Positions 43,449 to 52,688 are shown, numbered from the stretch's first letter. The stretch: 64,000 bases of DNA from Ruminococcus flavefaciens (GCF_900119075.1 NZ_FPIP01000001.1:186001-250000); one strand, 5' to 3'. Numbers and translations are program-made. Notes: generated from the letters alone by a model not told the origin.

Positions 43449-44447
43449 TCATTCTATTCCGATAAGCTTTTTCTGTAACACCTCAGCGTCCTGAACGGTT
43501 ATTCCGCCGCCGTTGACGTCACCGTTGAACAGACCGTCTATGGTCATTTTTATTTTTTCTGTACCGTCTAAGCCATATTTATTGGGGTTGGCAAGATACT
43601 GCATTATAAAAACCACGTCCGACATATCCACTTTACCGTCGCAGTTTGCATCACCATTTCCGACAGCAGGTCTTACTATTTTTAGGTCGGCGCCTATTAT
43701 GTAATTCCTGTCGGTATCAATGTAGAATGCTCCAGAAACGATATCGCCCTTTTGGATATTGCAGTCTATGTAATAGTTTTTGTAATTGTATGTGTCCATG
43801 TCGAGATTGAAATCGCCTATATCCTTGATGCTGATATTATTGCCGAAGCTGTAGTCGGTTATTTCCTTTTCGTCTATCAATACTATCTTGTTGCTGCTGT
43901 CGTTATCCTCAATATATATGGGGAAGTCTATAACGTAGCAATCCTCGGCCTCGTGGATAACGTCGGGATTGTCGGGCTCGGAAAATCTCAGTATCCCTTT
44001 CGGGGAGTAGATGTGTACGTCGATTTTGTTGCTCTTACTTTCACCCCATTTGCTGACGGTTTCACCTGTTTCGGGATCGATAATATGAACAAGGTCGGTG
44101 CAGACGTCATTGAAGTTCACTTCATTGTCGTATATTTTGCCGATTTTGTATTCGTGACGGACTATCTGACTGAAGCCTGAGTAATAATCCATGCGGGTAT
44201 GTATGTCCTCGTTAACAATTATGCTGAGTCCGCTGATGTCAAAGTCGTCTAGGTAAGTGTCTTTATTGTAAATGCGCTTATCGGGAAGAGTGTTTATGTC
44301 TTCAAAACGCTCTGTTCTGGTGACTATCGGATATTCGGTATTGTCGGCTGCCTGAACTGTCGGCAGAGCAAGCCGTTGTGAGAAGCCTGCAAAAGATAAT
44401 GTAACAGCTGCTGAAAGAAGCATTGATAATAATTTTTTGGTGTTCAT
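43449..44447 (-). CDS. Secreted dockerin protein of unknown function
   Basis: A 332-residue exported protein (signal peptide ending TVQAAD). The middle 230 residues have no recognised motif: Asp/Tyr/Ile-rich beta-type sequence (DISGLSIIVNEDIHTRMDYY, IGKIYDNEVNFNDVCTDLVHIIDPETGE). The C-terminus from about 265 is a long-insert dockerin (NGDANCDGKVDMSDVVFIMQYLANPNKYGLDG, then NGDVNGGGITVQDAEVLQ). The second calcium loop has Gly where Asp is usual. It is divergent from the pectate lyase gene. AGGAGG precedes the ATG. Confidence 0.78.
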   Translation of the reverse strand: MNTKKLLSMLLSAAVTLSFAGFSQRLALPTVQAADNTEYPIVTRTERFEDINTLPDKRIYNKDTYLDDFDISGLSIIVNEDIHTRMDYYSGFSQIVRHEYKIGKIYDNEVNFNDVCTDLVHIIDPETGETVSKWGESKSNKIDVHIYSPKGILRFSEPDNPDVIHEAEDCYVIDFPIYIEDNDSSNKIVLIDEKEITDYSFGNNISIKDIGDFNLDMDTYNYKNYYIDCNIQKGDIVSGAFYIDTDRNYIIGADLKIVRPAVGNGDANCDGKVDMSDVVFIMQYLANPNKYGLDGTEKIKMTIDGLFNGDVNGGGITVQDAEVLQKKLIGIE

Positions 44448-44668
44448 AATAAAACCTCCTTGTTGATATGAAATTTGTTTCCATTTATTAGACGTTTGAA
44501 GCTGTAAAAACTCTCGCTTTTTATCGATACTTTGTATGAATGACTAAATCAGCACATGAGATATGCTCTGTAATGCACATTTATGTTTTTATATAAGCGT
44601 AATTGACTGATTGTGTATGATGTTTTGAATATAATAGCACAAAGCGTCAGCTTATAAGTACTATATGT
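44448..44668. other. Intergenic region between divergent dockerin genes
   Basis: Holds the AGGAGG site of the minus-strand gene and AT-rich sequence; no clear minus-strand promoter or repeat was found. Confidence 0.4.
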
Positions 44669-44670
44669 CA

Positions 44671-44699
44671 TTGAAATGTTTTCGGGACGGATATATAAT
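44671..44699 (+). promoter_or_regulatory. Promoter of the pectate lyase gene
   Basis: TTGAAA 44671-44676, 17 bases, TATAAT 44694-44699. Confidence 0.75.
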
Positions 44700-44768
44700 A
44701 TAGTCAGTAAGAGAAAAGCGCATATTCAGGTGCGCTTTCAGAGGATATTAAAATTTGGAGGGATCGTC

Positions 44769-47700
44769 ATGAGAAATAATGTGATGAAGTTAAAAGCAGC
44801 TTCTGTTGCAGCTGCTGCAATGATGACTGTTTCTGCTGCTGTGGGAACAACGGCCTCAATGTTCGGCACTGGTTTGAGCTCGTCCGTCATCACTTCTTAT
44901 GCAGCTGAAAGCAGCGTAAAGGTGCTCAGCAGCGCAGGCTTCGGCGAGGGTATGTACGCCACATGGTCTTCTGTTTCGGGAGCTTCGGGCTACAACGTTT
45001 ATGTGGACGGCACAAAGATAGATACAATGCTTATAAGACAGTACAGCGGCTATATGAGAGCAGACGCCGTAGGTCTCAAGGCTGGCAGCCACACAATGAA
45101 GATAGTTCCCGTTATCGGCGGCAAGGAGGACGGCTCCAAGGCTGCCGAGGCAAAGGCAAATGCCTATGCCCATGACAGAAGCGGATTCGGTTTCGTGAAC
45201 GGAAATTCAAACGGAGCTTACAATTCCGACGGTACCCTCAAAAGCAATGCAATAGTCGTATACGTTACCAACGGAAACAAGGACAGCGTTACGGCAAGTA
45301 TCGACGCCACAGGTAAAGGTGCAGAGACTCTTACAGGCGTTCAGAATATCATCACAGGCTACAAGAAAGGGAAAGAATCAAGACCTCTCAATATCAGATT
45401 TATAGGAAACATTACAGATCCCTCCGTACTTACAAAGGGAGACCTCATGGTCGATTCGGTAAAGGCTGGTCTCACTGTCGAGGGTATCGGAAACGACGCA
45501 ACTCTCAACGGCTTCGGTCTTGTACTGAAGAACTGTTCAAATGTTGAGGTAAGAAACCTTGGCTTTATGAACTGCAACAGCAATGAGGGCGACGACTGCG
45601 GACTCCAGCAGAACAATAATCATATCTGGGTGCATAACTGCGACTTCTTCTACGGCGACGCAGGCTCCGACGCCGATCAGGCAAAGGGCGACGGTTCACT
45701 TGATACCAAGACCTCTACTTATATTACTCACTCTTACAATCATTTCTGGGACAACGGCAAGTGCAACTTGCAGGGTATGAAGTCTGAGTCTACAGAGAAC
45801 TATATAACATACCACCACAATTGGTATGACCACTCAGACTCACGCCACCCCAGAATAAGGACCTGCTCGGTTCACTGCTACAATAACTATTTCGACGGCA
45901 ATGCAAAGTACGGCGTTGGCGTAACAATGGGCGCTTCATGTTTCGTTGAGAACAACTACTTCCGCAACTGCAAATATCCTATGCTCATCTCAATGCAGGG
46001 CTCAGACGATATCACAGGCGGCACATTCTCGGGTGAAGCAGGCGGCGTTATCAAGTCCTTCGGCAACTTCATGACAGGTCAGAAGGCATACACAACATAT
46101 CAGCAGAACAAGACAGATTTCGACGCTTACGAGGCTTCTTTAAGAACAGAGAAGCTGGGCGGCGACGTTAAGGCTAAAAGCGGCGGAACTGCTTACAATA
46201 ACTTCGATACATCAAGCGTGATGTACAGCTATACTCCCGACAAGGCAAGCGACGTTCCTGCTATAGTTACTGCAAAGGCAGGACGTGTTGACGGCGGCGA
46301 TTTCAAGTGGCAGTTCAACAACGCTGTTGACGACGAGAGCTATGCTGTAAATCAGGGACTCAAATCCGCGCTTACCTCATACAAGGGCTCTGTAACAGCT
46401 ATCGGCAGCGGCTTCAAGGAGGACAACGCTCCTGCGCCTACAGTTACAACTACAACTGTAACACAGCCGATCGTTACCGATATCACAACAACTGCTGCGA
46501 CTACAACTGTACAGCAGCCTGTGGCAACAACTACTACAGCTGCTCCCGTGATAACTCCCGTTGCAGGCGGAAAGGTGATATATGCTTCACCTAACGGCGG
46601 CGGAGACGGAAAGACCGAGAATTCGCCTACAGATGTTCTCACAGCTATAAAGTCTGTACCAGCAGGCGGAACTATTTTCCTCCTCGGCGGTACATACAAG
46701 TACACCTCAACTATCATGATTGAGGAGAGCAATTCAGGTAAGGCAGGCGCTTACAAGACAATTGCAGCTGCTCCGAATGCTACAGTAAAGTTTGATTTCA
46801 CAGGACAGGCTGTTGACGGCGCAAACCGCGGCTTCGTACTGGACGGCTCTTACTGGCACTTCTATGGCTTCGAGATATCACACGCAGGCGACAATGGTAT
46901 GCTCCTTTCGGGCGACAATAATATCATCGAGATGATGATATTCGACCGCAATCAGGATACAGGTCTCCAGATATCAAGATATAACGGCTCCTACAATACA
47001 GTTGCACAGTGGCCTACAAACAATCTCGTCAAGAACTGCACATCGCGCAACAACTGCGATGACGCAACTATGGAGAACGCCGACGGTTTTGCTGCAAAGC
47101 TCACCTGCGGCGAGGGCAATGTATTTGACGGCTGTATCGCATACTGCAACTCCGACGACGGCTGGGATCTCTATGCCAAGGAGGCAACAGGTCCTATAGG
47201 CAAGGTAACTATCAAGAACTGTATCGCATTCCGCAACGGTTTCACCGAGGACGGCAAGGGCTACGGCGACTGCGACGGAAACGGCTTCAAACTTGGCGGC
47301 GGCGGAGTTGGTACACGTCACTATGTTGAGAACTGTCTCGCATTCGAGAACCTCAACTGCGGCTTCACAGACAATAACAACCCAAAGTTCGGCGATATGA
47401 AGAACTGTACAGCATACAACAACGGTATCGGCGGCAAGGGCAAGGCTAACTATATGGTATACCGCTGTGATACTTCAGCTACCTTCAACGGTATGATGTC
47501 CTACATCAACACAGGCAAGGTAACAAAGACCAATGCGGCTGGAATAAAGGTCTCCAACGACAAGTTCGTAGGAAACATGAGCAATTCCATTTACTACAAC
47601 AGCAAATACTACTATGCGAAGTCCAATACAACTATGACTAACGGCGCTAAGCTGGGAGATATCATCACTCCTGCTGACAGTGATTTCATCAGCCTCAATG

Positions 47701-48197
47701 TAGGCGGTCTGGGAACTGATTTCCACAAGCAGTGGAGAAACGCAGACGGTTCTCCCAAGCCAAACGGCTTTGCCGAGACATCAGGTTCAAGTCAGTACAA
47801 GAGCATTGGCTACCACATGAGCGGCGGAGTTTCACAGACTTCTGCTCCGAATCCCTATGATGTAGACCTTACTCCTGTTGAGACTACAACTTCTGAGGCA
47901 ACTACAACGACGACAACAACCACAACTACTACCACTACAGTTATAACAACAACATCGACAACCACAGCTCCTGCACCTGTAGGCAAGGCAGGCGACGCAA
48001 ACGGCGACGGTCAGGTAGATATGTCCGACGTTGTACTCATCATGCAGTCTCTTGCAAATCCGAACAAGTACACTATCGCTCCCGAAAACCGCGATAATGC
48101 GGACGTTGAGCGCAGGGGCAACGGCATAACCAACGCCGACGCACTTTCTATCCAGAGATATCTTCTCGGACTTGTGCCAGCTCTCCCCGAATCCTGA
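44769..48197 (+). CDS. Secreted two-domain pectate lyase (PL1 and PL9) with dockerin
   Basis: A 1142-residue cellulosomal pectinase. Order: signal peptide 1-45; fibronectin-like domain about 50-135; PL1 beta-helix about 140-540 with DGLxD-type LDTKTSTYITHSYNHFWDNGKCNLQG and HHNWYDHSDSRHPRIR (the Arg of PL1 catalysis); Thr-rich linker; PL9-type beta-helix about 600-1010 starting VIYASPNGGGDGKTENSPTDVLTAI with the Asp-rich calcium region NCDDATMENADGF and DDGWDLYAKE; a Thr linker; long-insert dockerin (GDANGDGQVDMSDVVLIMQSLANPNKY; GNGITNADALSIQRYLLGL). ATG 44769 is set by GGAGGG at 44757-44762. Two polygalacturonate lyases on one chain may cut different regions of pectin. Confidence 0.92.
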   Translation: MRNNVMKLKAASVAAAAMMTVSAAVGTTASMFGTGLSSSVITSYAAESSVKVLSSAGFGEGMYATWSSVSGASGYNVYVDGTKIDTMLIRQYSGYMRADAVGLKAGSHTMKIVPVIGGKEDGSKAAEAKANAYAHDRSGFGFVNGNSNGAYNSDGTLKSNAIVVYVTNGNKDSVTASIDATGKGAETLTGVQNIITGYKKGKESRPLNIRFIGNITDPSVLTKGDLMVDSVKAGLTVEGIGNDATLNGFGLVLKNCSNVEVRNLGFMNCNSNEGDDCGLQQNNNHIWVHNCDFFYGDAGSDADQAKGDGSLDTKTSTYITHSYNHFWDNGKCNLQGMKSESTENYITYHHNWYDHSDSRHPRIRTCSVHCYNNYFDGNAKYGVGVTMGASCFVENNYFRNCKYPMLISMQGSDDITGGTFSGEAGGVIKSFGNFMTGQKAYTTYQQNKTDFDAYEASLRTEKLGGDVKAKSGGTAYNNFDTSSVMYSYTPDKASDVPAIVTAKAGRVDGGDFKWQFNNAVDDESYAVNQGLKSALTSYKGSVTAIGSGFKEDNAPAPTVTTTTVTQPIVTDITTTAATTTVQQPVATTTTAAPVITPVAGGKVIYASPNGGGDGKTENSPTDVLTAIKSVPAGGTIFLLGGTYKYTSTIMIEESNSGKAGAYKTIAAAPNATVKFDFTGQAVDGANRGFVLDGSYWHFYGFEISHAGDNGMLLSGDNNIIEMMIFDRNQDTGLQISRYNGSYNTVAQWPTNNLVKNCTSRNNCDDATMENADGFAAKLTCGEGNVFDGCIAYCNSDDGWDLYAKEATGPIGKVTIKNCIAFRNGFTEDGKGYGDCDGNGFKLGGGGVGTRHYVENCLAFENLNCGFTDNNNPKFGDMKNCTAYNNGIGGKGKANYMVYRCDTSATFNGMMSYINTGKVTKTNAAGIKVSNDKFVGNMSNSIYYNSKYYYAKSNTTMTNGAKLGDIITPADSDFISLNVGGLGTDFHKQWRNADGSPKPNGFAETSGSSQYKSIGYHMSGGVSQTSAPNPYDVDLTPVETTTSEATTTTTTTTTTTTTVITTTSTTTAPAPVGKAGDANGDGQVDMSDVVLIMQSLANPNKYTIAPENRDNADVERRGNGITNADALSIQRYLLGLVPALPES

Positions 48198-48228
48198 TAG
48201 ATTTGGGTTCTCTCTAATATAATGACGT

Positions 48229-48266
48229 GAAAAAAGGAACTATGCCCCCCATAAGTTCCTTTTTTC
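48229..48266 (+). terminator. Terminator of the pectate lyase gene
   Basis: AAAAAAGGAACT paired with AGTTCCTTTTTT around TATGCCCCCCATA. Confidence 0.85.
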
Positions 48267-48328
48267 ATTATTTAAGCAGATTACTTAAATAATCACAGAT
48301 TATTTACATATTAAATAGGCTTTTTCTA

Positions 48329-48357
48329 TTGACATAGGGCTTAAAAGATTGTATAAT
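48329..48357 (+). promoter_or_regulatory. Promoter of the mannanase gene
   Basis: TTGACA 48329-48334, 17 bases, TATAAT 48352-48357. Confidence 0.88.
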
Positions 48358-48398
48358 AAAGTCGGTAAATTATAGGCATTCCCATAAAGGAGGAAAAC

Positions 48399-50510
48399 AT
48401 GAAAAATAGGCTTAAAAAATCACTGGCACTGGCGGCTGCGGGCGTTATGGCGGCAGTACAGTGCAGCTCCCTCTCGTTTTTCAGTTCTTTTGCAGCAGGT
48501 GAGGCAGCTGCTGCAACAAAGTTCCCTTACACTATCGAGGGCGAGGACATGGAGGGCGCAGAGCTCTGGACAAGTATCTATCAGACAGAAATACCGGGAT
48601 ACTCAGGAAAGGGCTTCTATTATCTCACTGCTAAACCCGGCTCATTTGAGGTGAATGTTCCCGAGGACGGTATGTATTCTATCGTTGTTCACGGCGCACA
48701 GATACTCAATAAGGAGGGCAGACAGCAGGCGATCAAGATAAACGGTGTAAAGTACACCACACAGGCTGCTTATTCCGATAAGTGGATAGACTATGACTTT
48801 GGAATGGTGCGTATGAACAAGGGCGTGAATACTATCGAATTCATCAACGAGTACGGCTATATGGCTATTGATACCGTAACCGTAGACCACGCTTCATTCC
48901 CCGACCTTTCAAAGGCAAGCGATACGCCTGTTGATGCTAAGGCTACTCCCGAGACAAAGGCTCTCATGAAGTACCTCAAGAGCGTTTACGGCAAGCATAT
49001 CCTCTCAGGTCAGCAGGAGATATACGGCGGCGGTCATGCTGTTGAGACCACTATCCGCTATGACGCAAACGCAAATAAGTGCGTTGACCAGAATGGCGTT
49101 GAGTACGTTATCGACGAGGAGAGCTGGGACAAGACGGAGCAGGGCGAGAAGTTCCCGTGGCACTGCACAGGTCCCGACGGACAGGTCTATACATACAGCA
49201 CTCAGAACCGCAACTACACATACAACGACTATGATTTCGAGGTGAGATACCTCAAGGAGCTCACAGGCGAGGAGCCTGCTATCCGCGGCTTTGACTTCGG
49301 AAGCTACTGTCCGTGCTATGCATGGGACGACGGCGTTGCACAGCGTATGATAGACTGGGCGACCAAGAAAAACGGTATCTGTACAGCTTCATGGCACGTA
49401 AACGTACCTACTCAGAAGGCTGACTATACTCTTGGTGAGCCTCTTGACTTTGCAAAGACAACATACACTCAGAATACAGACTTCGTAACTGCAAACTGCA
49501 TGAAGAAGGGCACTATGGAGTACGATTACTTCCAGCTCTGTATGAAGAATCTTGCAGCCGAGCTCAAAAAGCTTCAGGACGCAGGTGTTCCTGTTATCTT
49601 CCGTCCTTTCCATGAGGCAGAGGGCAACCCCAGCCATACCGACGATCCTATAGACGGTTCGGGAGCATGGTTCTGGTGGTCGAAGGAGGGCGCTGTAGTT
49701 TACAATCAGCTCTGGGCTTTCCTACAGGACACTCTCACCAACGAGTACGGTCTCCATAACCTTATCTGGGAGCAGAACCTCTATGCGTGGTCTGATAACT
49801 CCGCTAAGTGGTACTCTGGCGACGATAAAGTAGATATCGTTGGATTTGACAAGTACAACTGCCAGTACAACCGTCACGACGGAAAGCAGCAGGGCGTTCC
49901 TAATGAGGACGCCGAGGCAGGTATCTTCTATACCCTCAACAAGTTCGTCAAAGGTAATAAAATGGTATCTATGCCTGAGAATGACTCTATCCCGGGACTT
50001 AACAATATGCAGGTGGAACACGCTTACTGGCTGTATTTCTGCCCATGGTATGATTCGGAGCAGGCTCACTTCCTCTGCGGTAAGGATTATCAGGACGCAG
50101 ACGCAGTAAAGGCGCTCTACAACAGCGATTTCTGTATCTCGCTTTCCGAGCTCCCAAAGGATCTTTACAAGGGCAGTTCCGAGCCTTCCACATCATCGAC
50201 TACAACTACATCAAAGCCTGTAGTTACAACAACTACGACTACAACAGCTCCCGTGCCTACAGATGTGAAGTACGGCGACGCTAACTGTGACGGCAATATT
50301 GATATGTCAGACGCTGTTCTCATTATGCAGAGCCTTGCAAATCCTAATAAATATGGCTTGAACGGTTCTGACGAAACACATATCACTGCAAAGGGACAGC
50401 TCAACGGAGACGTTGATGTGACTGTAAAGGGCATTACCTCCAATGACGCTCTGAGAATACAGGAGTTCCTTCTCGGTAAGGTCAAGGATCTTGCTCCAAG
50501 TGCAAAATAA
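48399..50510 (+). CDS. Secreted GH26 beta-mannanase with CBM35-like module and dockerin
   Basis: A 703-residue cellulosomal enzyme that cuts beta-1,4-mannan. Signal peptide 1-33; CBM35-like module about 40-170 (YTIEGEDMEGAELWTSIYQ); GH26 barrel about 185-595 with acid/base Glu406 in RPFHEAEG and nucleophile Glu527 in SMPEND; Ser/Thr linker; long-insert dockerin (GDANCDGNIDMSDAVLIMQSLANPNKYGLNG; GITSNDALRIQEFLLG). AGGAGG precedes the ATG. It has its own promoter; its terminator is the one split by repeat copy 2. Confidence 0.94.
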   Translation: MKNRLKKSLALAAAGVMAAVQCSSLSFFSSFAAGEAAAATKFPYTIEGEDMEGAELWTSIYQTEIPGYSGKGFYYLTAKPGSFEVNVPEDGMYSIVVHGAQILNKEGRQQAIKINGVKYTTQAAYSDKWIDYDFGMVRMNKGVNTIEFINEYGYMAIDTVTVDHASFPDLSKASDTPVDAKATPETKALMKYLKSVYGKHILSGQQEIYGGGHAVETTIRYDANANKCVDQNGVEYVIDEESWDKTEQGEKFPWHCTGPDGQVYTYSTQNRNYTYNDYDFEVRYLKELTGEEPAIRGFDFGSYCPCYAWDDGVAQRMIDWATKKNGICTASWHVNVPTQKADYTLGEPLDFAKTTYTQNTDFVTANCMKKGTMEYDYFQLCMKNLAAELKKLQDAGVPVIFRPFHEAEGNPSHTDDPIDGSGAWFWWSKEGAVVYNQLWAFLQDTLTNEYGLHNLIWEQNLYAWSDNSAKWYSGDDKVDIVGFDKYNCQYNRHDGKQQGVPNEDAEAGIFYTLNKFVKGNKMVSMPENDSIPGLNNMQVEHAYWLYFCPWYDSEQAHFLCGKDYQDADAVKALYNSDFCISLSELPKDLYKGSSEPSTSSTTTTSKPVVTTTTTTTAPVPTDVKYGDANCDGNIDMSDAVLIMQSLANPNKYGLNGSDETHITAKGQLNGDVDVTVKGITSNDALRIQEFLLGKVKDLAPSAK

Positions 50511-50524
50511 ACCTCCCTTATAGC

Positions 50525-50827
50525 AAAAGCGGCTAAGATAACCATAGTACTTATATAGAAGTTTTACGTTTATTATTGAGAGAACCCCTTTTGAAAAAGG
50601 GGCTTCTCTCAAACTCTCTCCCTAAAACTTTCGTTTTGTTTTTTTCTCAGATAGGGCGCTCCTGCATTTTGCAGGACTTTTTTTATTTATTAAGCGCCCT
50701 ATCTGAGAAAAAACCAGATAAAAGTCTTTGGAAAGGGGTTCGGGGGAGAACCTTTCCTCAGAAAGGTTTCCCCCGATAAATAAATATAAGTTTCTATATG
50801 AGTATCACGGTTAACTTAGCCGCTTTT
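50525..50827 (+). terminator. Terminator stem split by the 275-bp repeat element
   Basis: Left arm AAAAGCGGCTAAG (50525-50537) is fully complementary to right arm CTTAGCCGCTTTT (50815-50827). Without the element it would be a 13 bp bidirectional terminator for the mannanase gene. The arm sequence is unrelated to that around copy 1. Confidence 0.75.
50539..50813 (-). repeat. Hairpin-rich dispersed element, copy 2 (inverted)
   Basis: 275 bp, TAACC to GGTTA. Hairpin C is at 50578-50610, the 20-base inverted repeats at 50640-50659 and 50694-50713 around a 34-base core, and hairpin A at 50742-50774. The arms match copy 1 on the opposite strand, but the core matches copy 1 in the plus orientation. 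It encodes no protein. Confidence 0.85.
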
Positions 50828-50832
50828 AGTAT

Positions 50833-50936
50833 AGAGTTTATAGTTGAGAGTTTATGTATTTGCTCTGCTCATATTATTTAAAATATATCGCTGCAGGCGA
50901 TACAATAACTCTCAACTCTTAATTCTCAACTATCAG
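50833..50936. repeat. GTTGAGAGTT-type repeat with inverted arms
   Basis: TATAGTTGAGAGTTTA at 50836-50852 is complementary to AACTCTCAACTCTTAATTCTCAACTA at 50907-50932; the loop holds CGCTGCAGGCGA, related to the repeat at 25354. Directly beyond the minus-strand gene end. Confidence 0.5.
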
Positions 50937-50942
50937 TTTTTA

Positions 50943-51692
50943 TTATGGTTTGTAGTTTTTTATTATATCCATGATATCCGTATCGTAGACATTTCCGCCG
51001 AGAACGCTGCCGTCTGGCTCAAAGCACAGAGCACGGATATTCCTCGGATCGTCCTCATAGGGATTTGCGATAGTATTATCCTCGTCGAAGTACTCCGCAA
51101 GAAGCACCTTTGCGTTGCCCTGTGGGAATATTATGTTTCCCTGAGAAACACCGAAGCCCTTGTCCGTGAATATCTTCAGCAGGCTGTGCGTTTCGTTATT
51201 GTATGGATTGTCGTCCTCGGGACTTCTCAGCCACGCAGGACTGAGAAAAATGGGAACTCCCGCATTTCTCACAGATTCTGCAAATATCATCACAGGCTCA
51301 AGTGGGATAGTCTCCTGATGAAAAGCGTCAACGGACAGCAGAACACAGTTCACGCCGCTTTCTGCAAGCATTTCAGCGACTTCACGTATCCTGCTTTCTT
51401 TTTTGCTGAAATAGCCGTTGGTTATGATGTCGCGCTGCGGTATTCCCGAAGCTCTTGCGGCGCTGTGTATAGCGCAGACGGTCTCAGGGTAGAGTAGAGG
51501 CTCTCCGCCGAAGGTCATCAGTGATTTTATGTCGTAGTGTCGGCAGACTTCGGCAACGGCTTTTGCAGCCGCTGAGCCGTCGATGTGCTCGCCGCCGAAA
51601 TCGTGGCTGCCCTCGCTGCAATGTCTGCACCTGCCTGTGCAGCCCATTGTAACTACAAATTCTATTCTTTCAATTTTTACATATTCGTTCAT
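50943..51692 (-). CDS. Radical SAM protein
   Basis: A 249-residue radical SAM enzyme: CTGRCRHC supplies the three cluster ligands, TFGGEPLLYPE the SAM-binding GGE motif, TNGYFSKK the following strand. The C-terminal part lacks a full SPASM domain, with a single Cys in RALCFEPDGSVLGGN, which resembles the short tail of such proteins. Substrate unknown; no precursor peptide gene was seen beside it. ATG 51692 follows AAGGAG. Confidence 0.87.
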   Translation of the reverse strand: MNEYVKIERIEFVVTMGCTGRCRHCSEGSHDFGGEHIDGSAAAKAVAEVCRHYDIKSLMTFGGEPLLYPETVCAIHSAARASGIPQRDIITNGYFSKKESRIREVAEMLAESGVNCVLLSVDAFHQETIPLEPVMIFAESVRNAGVPIFLSPAWLRSPEDDNPYNNETHSLLKIFTDKGFGVSQGNIIFPQGNAKVLLAEYFDEDNTIANPYEDDPRNIRALCFEPDGSVLGGNVYDTDIMDIIKNYKP

Positions 51693-51818
51693 AATAACTG
51701 CTCCTTTAATATTATTTTTCAAATATGGGCGCAGTATGGGAACTATTCTTACTCGGTGGGACGTTCCCTTTATTACTGCACCGAGCAGTTAATTCGTTTT
51801 ATCACCATGATGTTAACC

Positions 51819-52301
51819 TCAGACTGAAAGAGTTATATTCTTGCCGCTGGGCTTGTATTCCTCGGTCTTGACTCCGCACTTGTCGAAAAGTATGCACGAA
51901 GCCTTGACACCGTCGGTATCTGCGTACTTATTGCTGTAGTAGACCACGCGCCTGATACCCGACTGTATGATAGCCTTGGCGCACTCGTTGCAGGGGAAAA
52001 GTGTAACATAGAGAGTGCAGCCGCTGAGGCTTCCGAAGCTGCTGTTGAGTATAGCGTTGAGCTCCGCGTGGCATACAAAGGGGTACTTGGTATCGAGAGG
52101 GGACTTGGCACTGCGCTCCCACGGCATATCGTCGTCATCGCAGCCTGTGGGCATACCGTTGTATCCTACGGAAACTATCTTGTGCTGGTCGTTGACGATA
52201 CAAGCGCCGACCTGTGTTGAGTTATCCTTGCTGCGCTGAGCGGAGAGCATTGCAATGCCCATGAAATACTCGTCCCAGCTTATATAATCGGTTCTTTTCA
52301 T
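51819..52301 (-). CDS. dCMP/cytidine deaminase family protein
   Basis: A 160-residue zinc deaminase of the dCMP deaminase (ComEB) type, making dUMP for thymidylate synthesis. Zinc site: CHAELNAIL and TLFPCNECAKAII; N-terminal STQVGACIV and GYNGMPTGCDDDDMPW are typical of dCMP deaminases. ATG 52301 has GAGGTG upstream; a GTG nine bases earlier overlaps that site and is rejected. Confidence 0.93.
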   Translation of the reverse strand: MKRTDYISWDEYFMGIAMLSAQRSKDNSTQVGACIVNDQHKIVSVGYNGMPTGCDDDDMPWERSAKSPLDTKYPFVCHAELNAILNSSFGSLSGCTLYVTLFPCNECAKAIIQSGIRRVVYYSNKYADTDGVKASCILFDKCGVKTEEYKPSGKNITLSV

Positions 52302-52451
52302 TGTTTTCACCTCGGATAATTACGTAATTGATAACTTATAATATCATATATATAGGAAAATGTCAAATAGCAGTTAGAAAGTGGAGAGTAGTGGGCAGGG
52401 GCTGCCATTGGCAGCCTGCAAAAAATTATATTTGAATTTAGGGTATAAGAA

Positions 52452-52476
52452 AACCGCTCTCAGTGAGGGCGGTTTA
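52452..52476 (-). terminator. Terminator after the small zinc ribbon gene
   Basis: Minus strand ACCGC-CCTCACTGAGA-GCGGT followed by TTTTC. Confidence 0.6.
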
Positions 52477-52647
52477 ATCAATATTGATCGCAGGTGCTTG
52501 ATGTACTTCATAATTGCATTTTGGACAATAAAATGAATGTGCTTTATCAGCTTTGGCTTTAAATGGAATGATATAATCCTTTTTGCAATTAGGACACAAA
52601 CATTTTTCTGTTCGATACTTTTCAAACATGGTCTTTTCGTTTGCCAT
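52474..52647 (-). CDS. 57-residue zinc ribbon protein
   Basis: A small gene with GAGAGGA 7 bases before ATG 52647 and stop at 52474. The product contains two Cys pairs spaced as in a zinc ribbon: CLCPNC at residues 16-21 and CPKC at 41-44, with Lys and aromatic residues between. Family not recognised; it could bind RNA or DNA or act as a protein adaptor. It has its own terminator and lies beside tRNA-Gln. Confidence 0.75.
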   Translation of the reverse strand: MANEKTMFEKYRTEKCLCPNCKKDYIIPFKAKADKAHSFYCPKCNYEVHQAPAINID

Positions 52648-52688
52648 AAATCATTCCTCTCACTTTTAACTGCTCACTATTAAATCAG

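Noticed and set aside
46352..46732. Minus-strand frame rich in Val/Ile/Thr
   Set aside because: Mirror of the Thr-rich linker codons of the pectate lyase gene.
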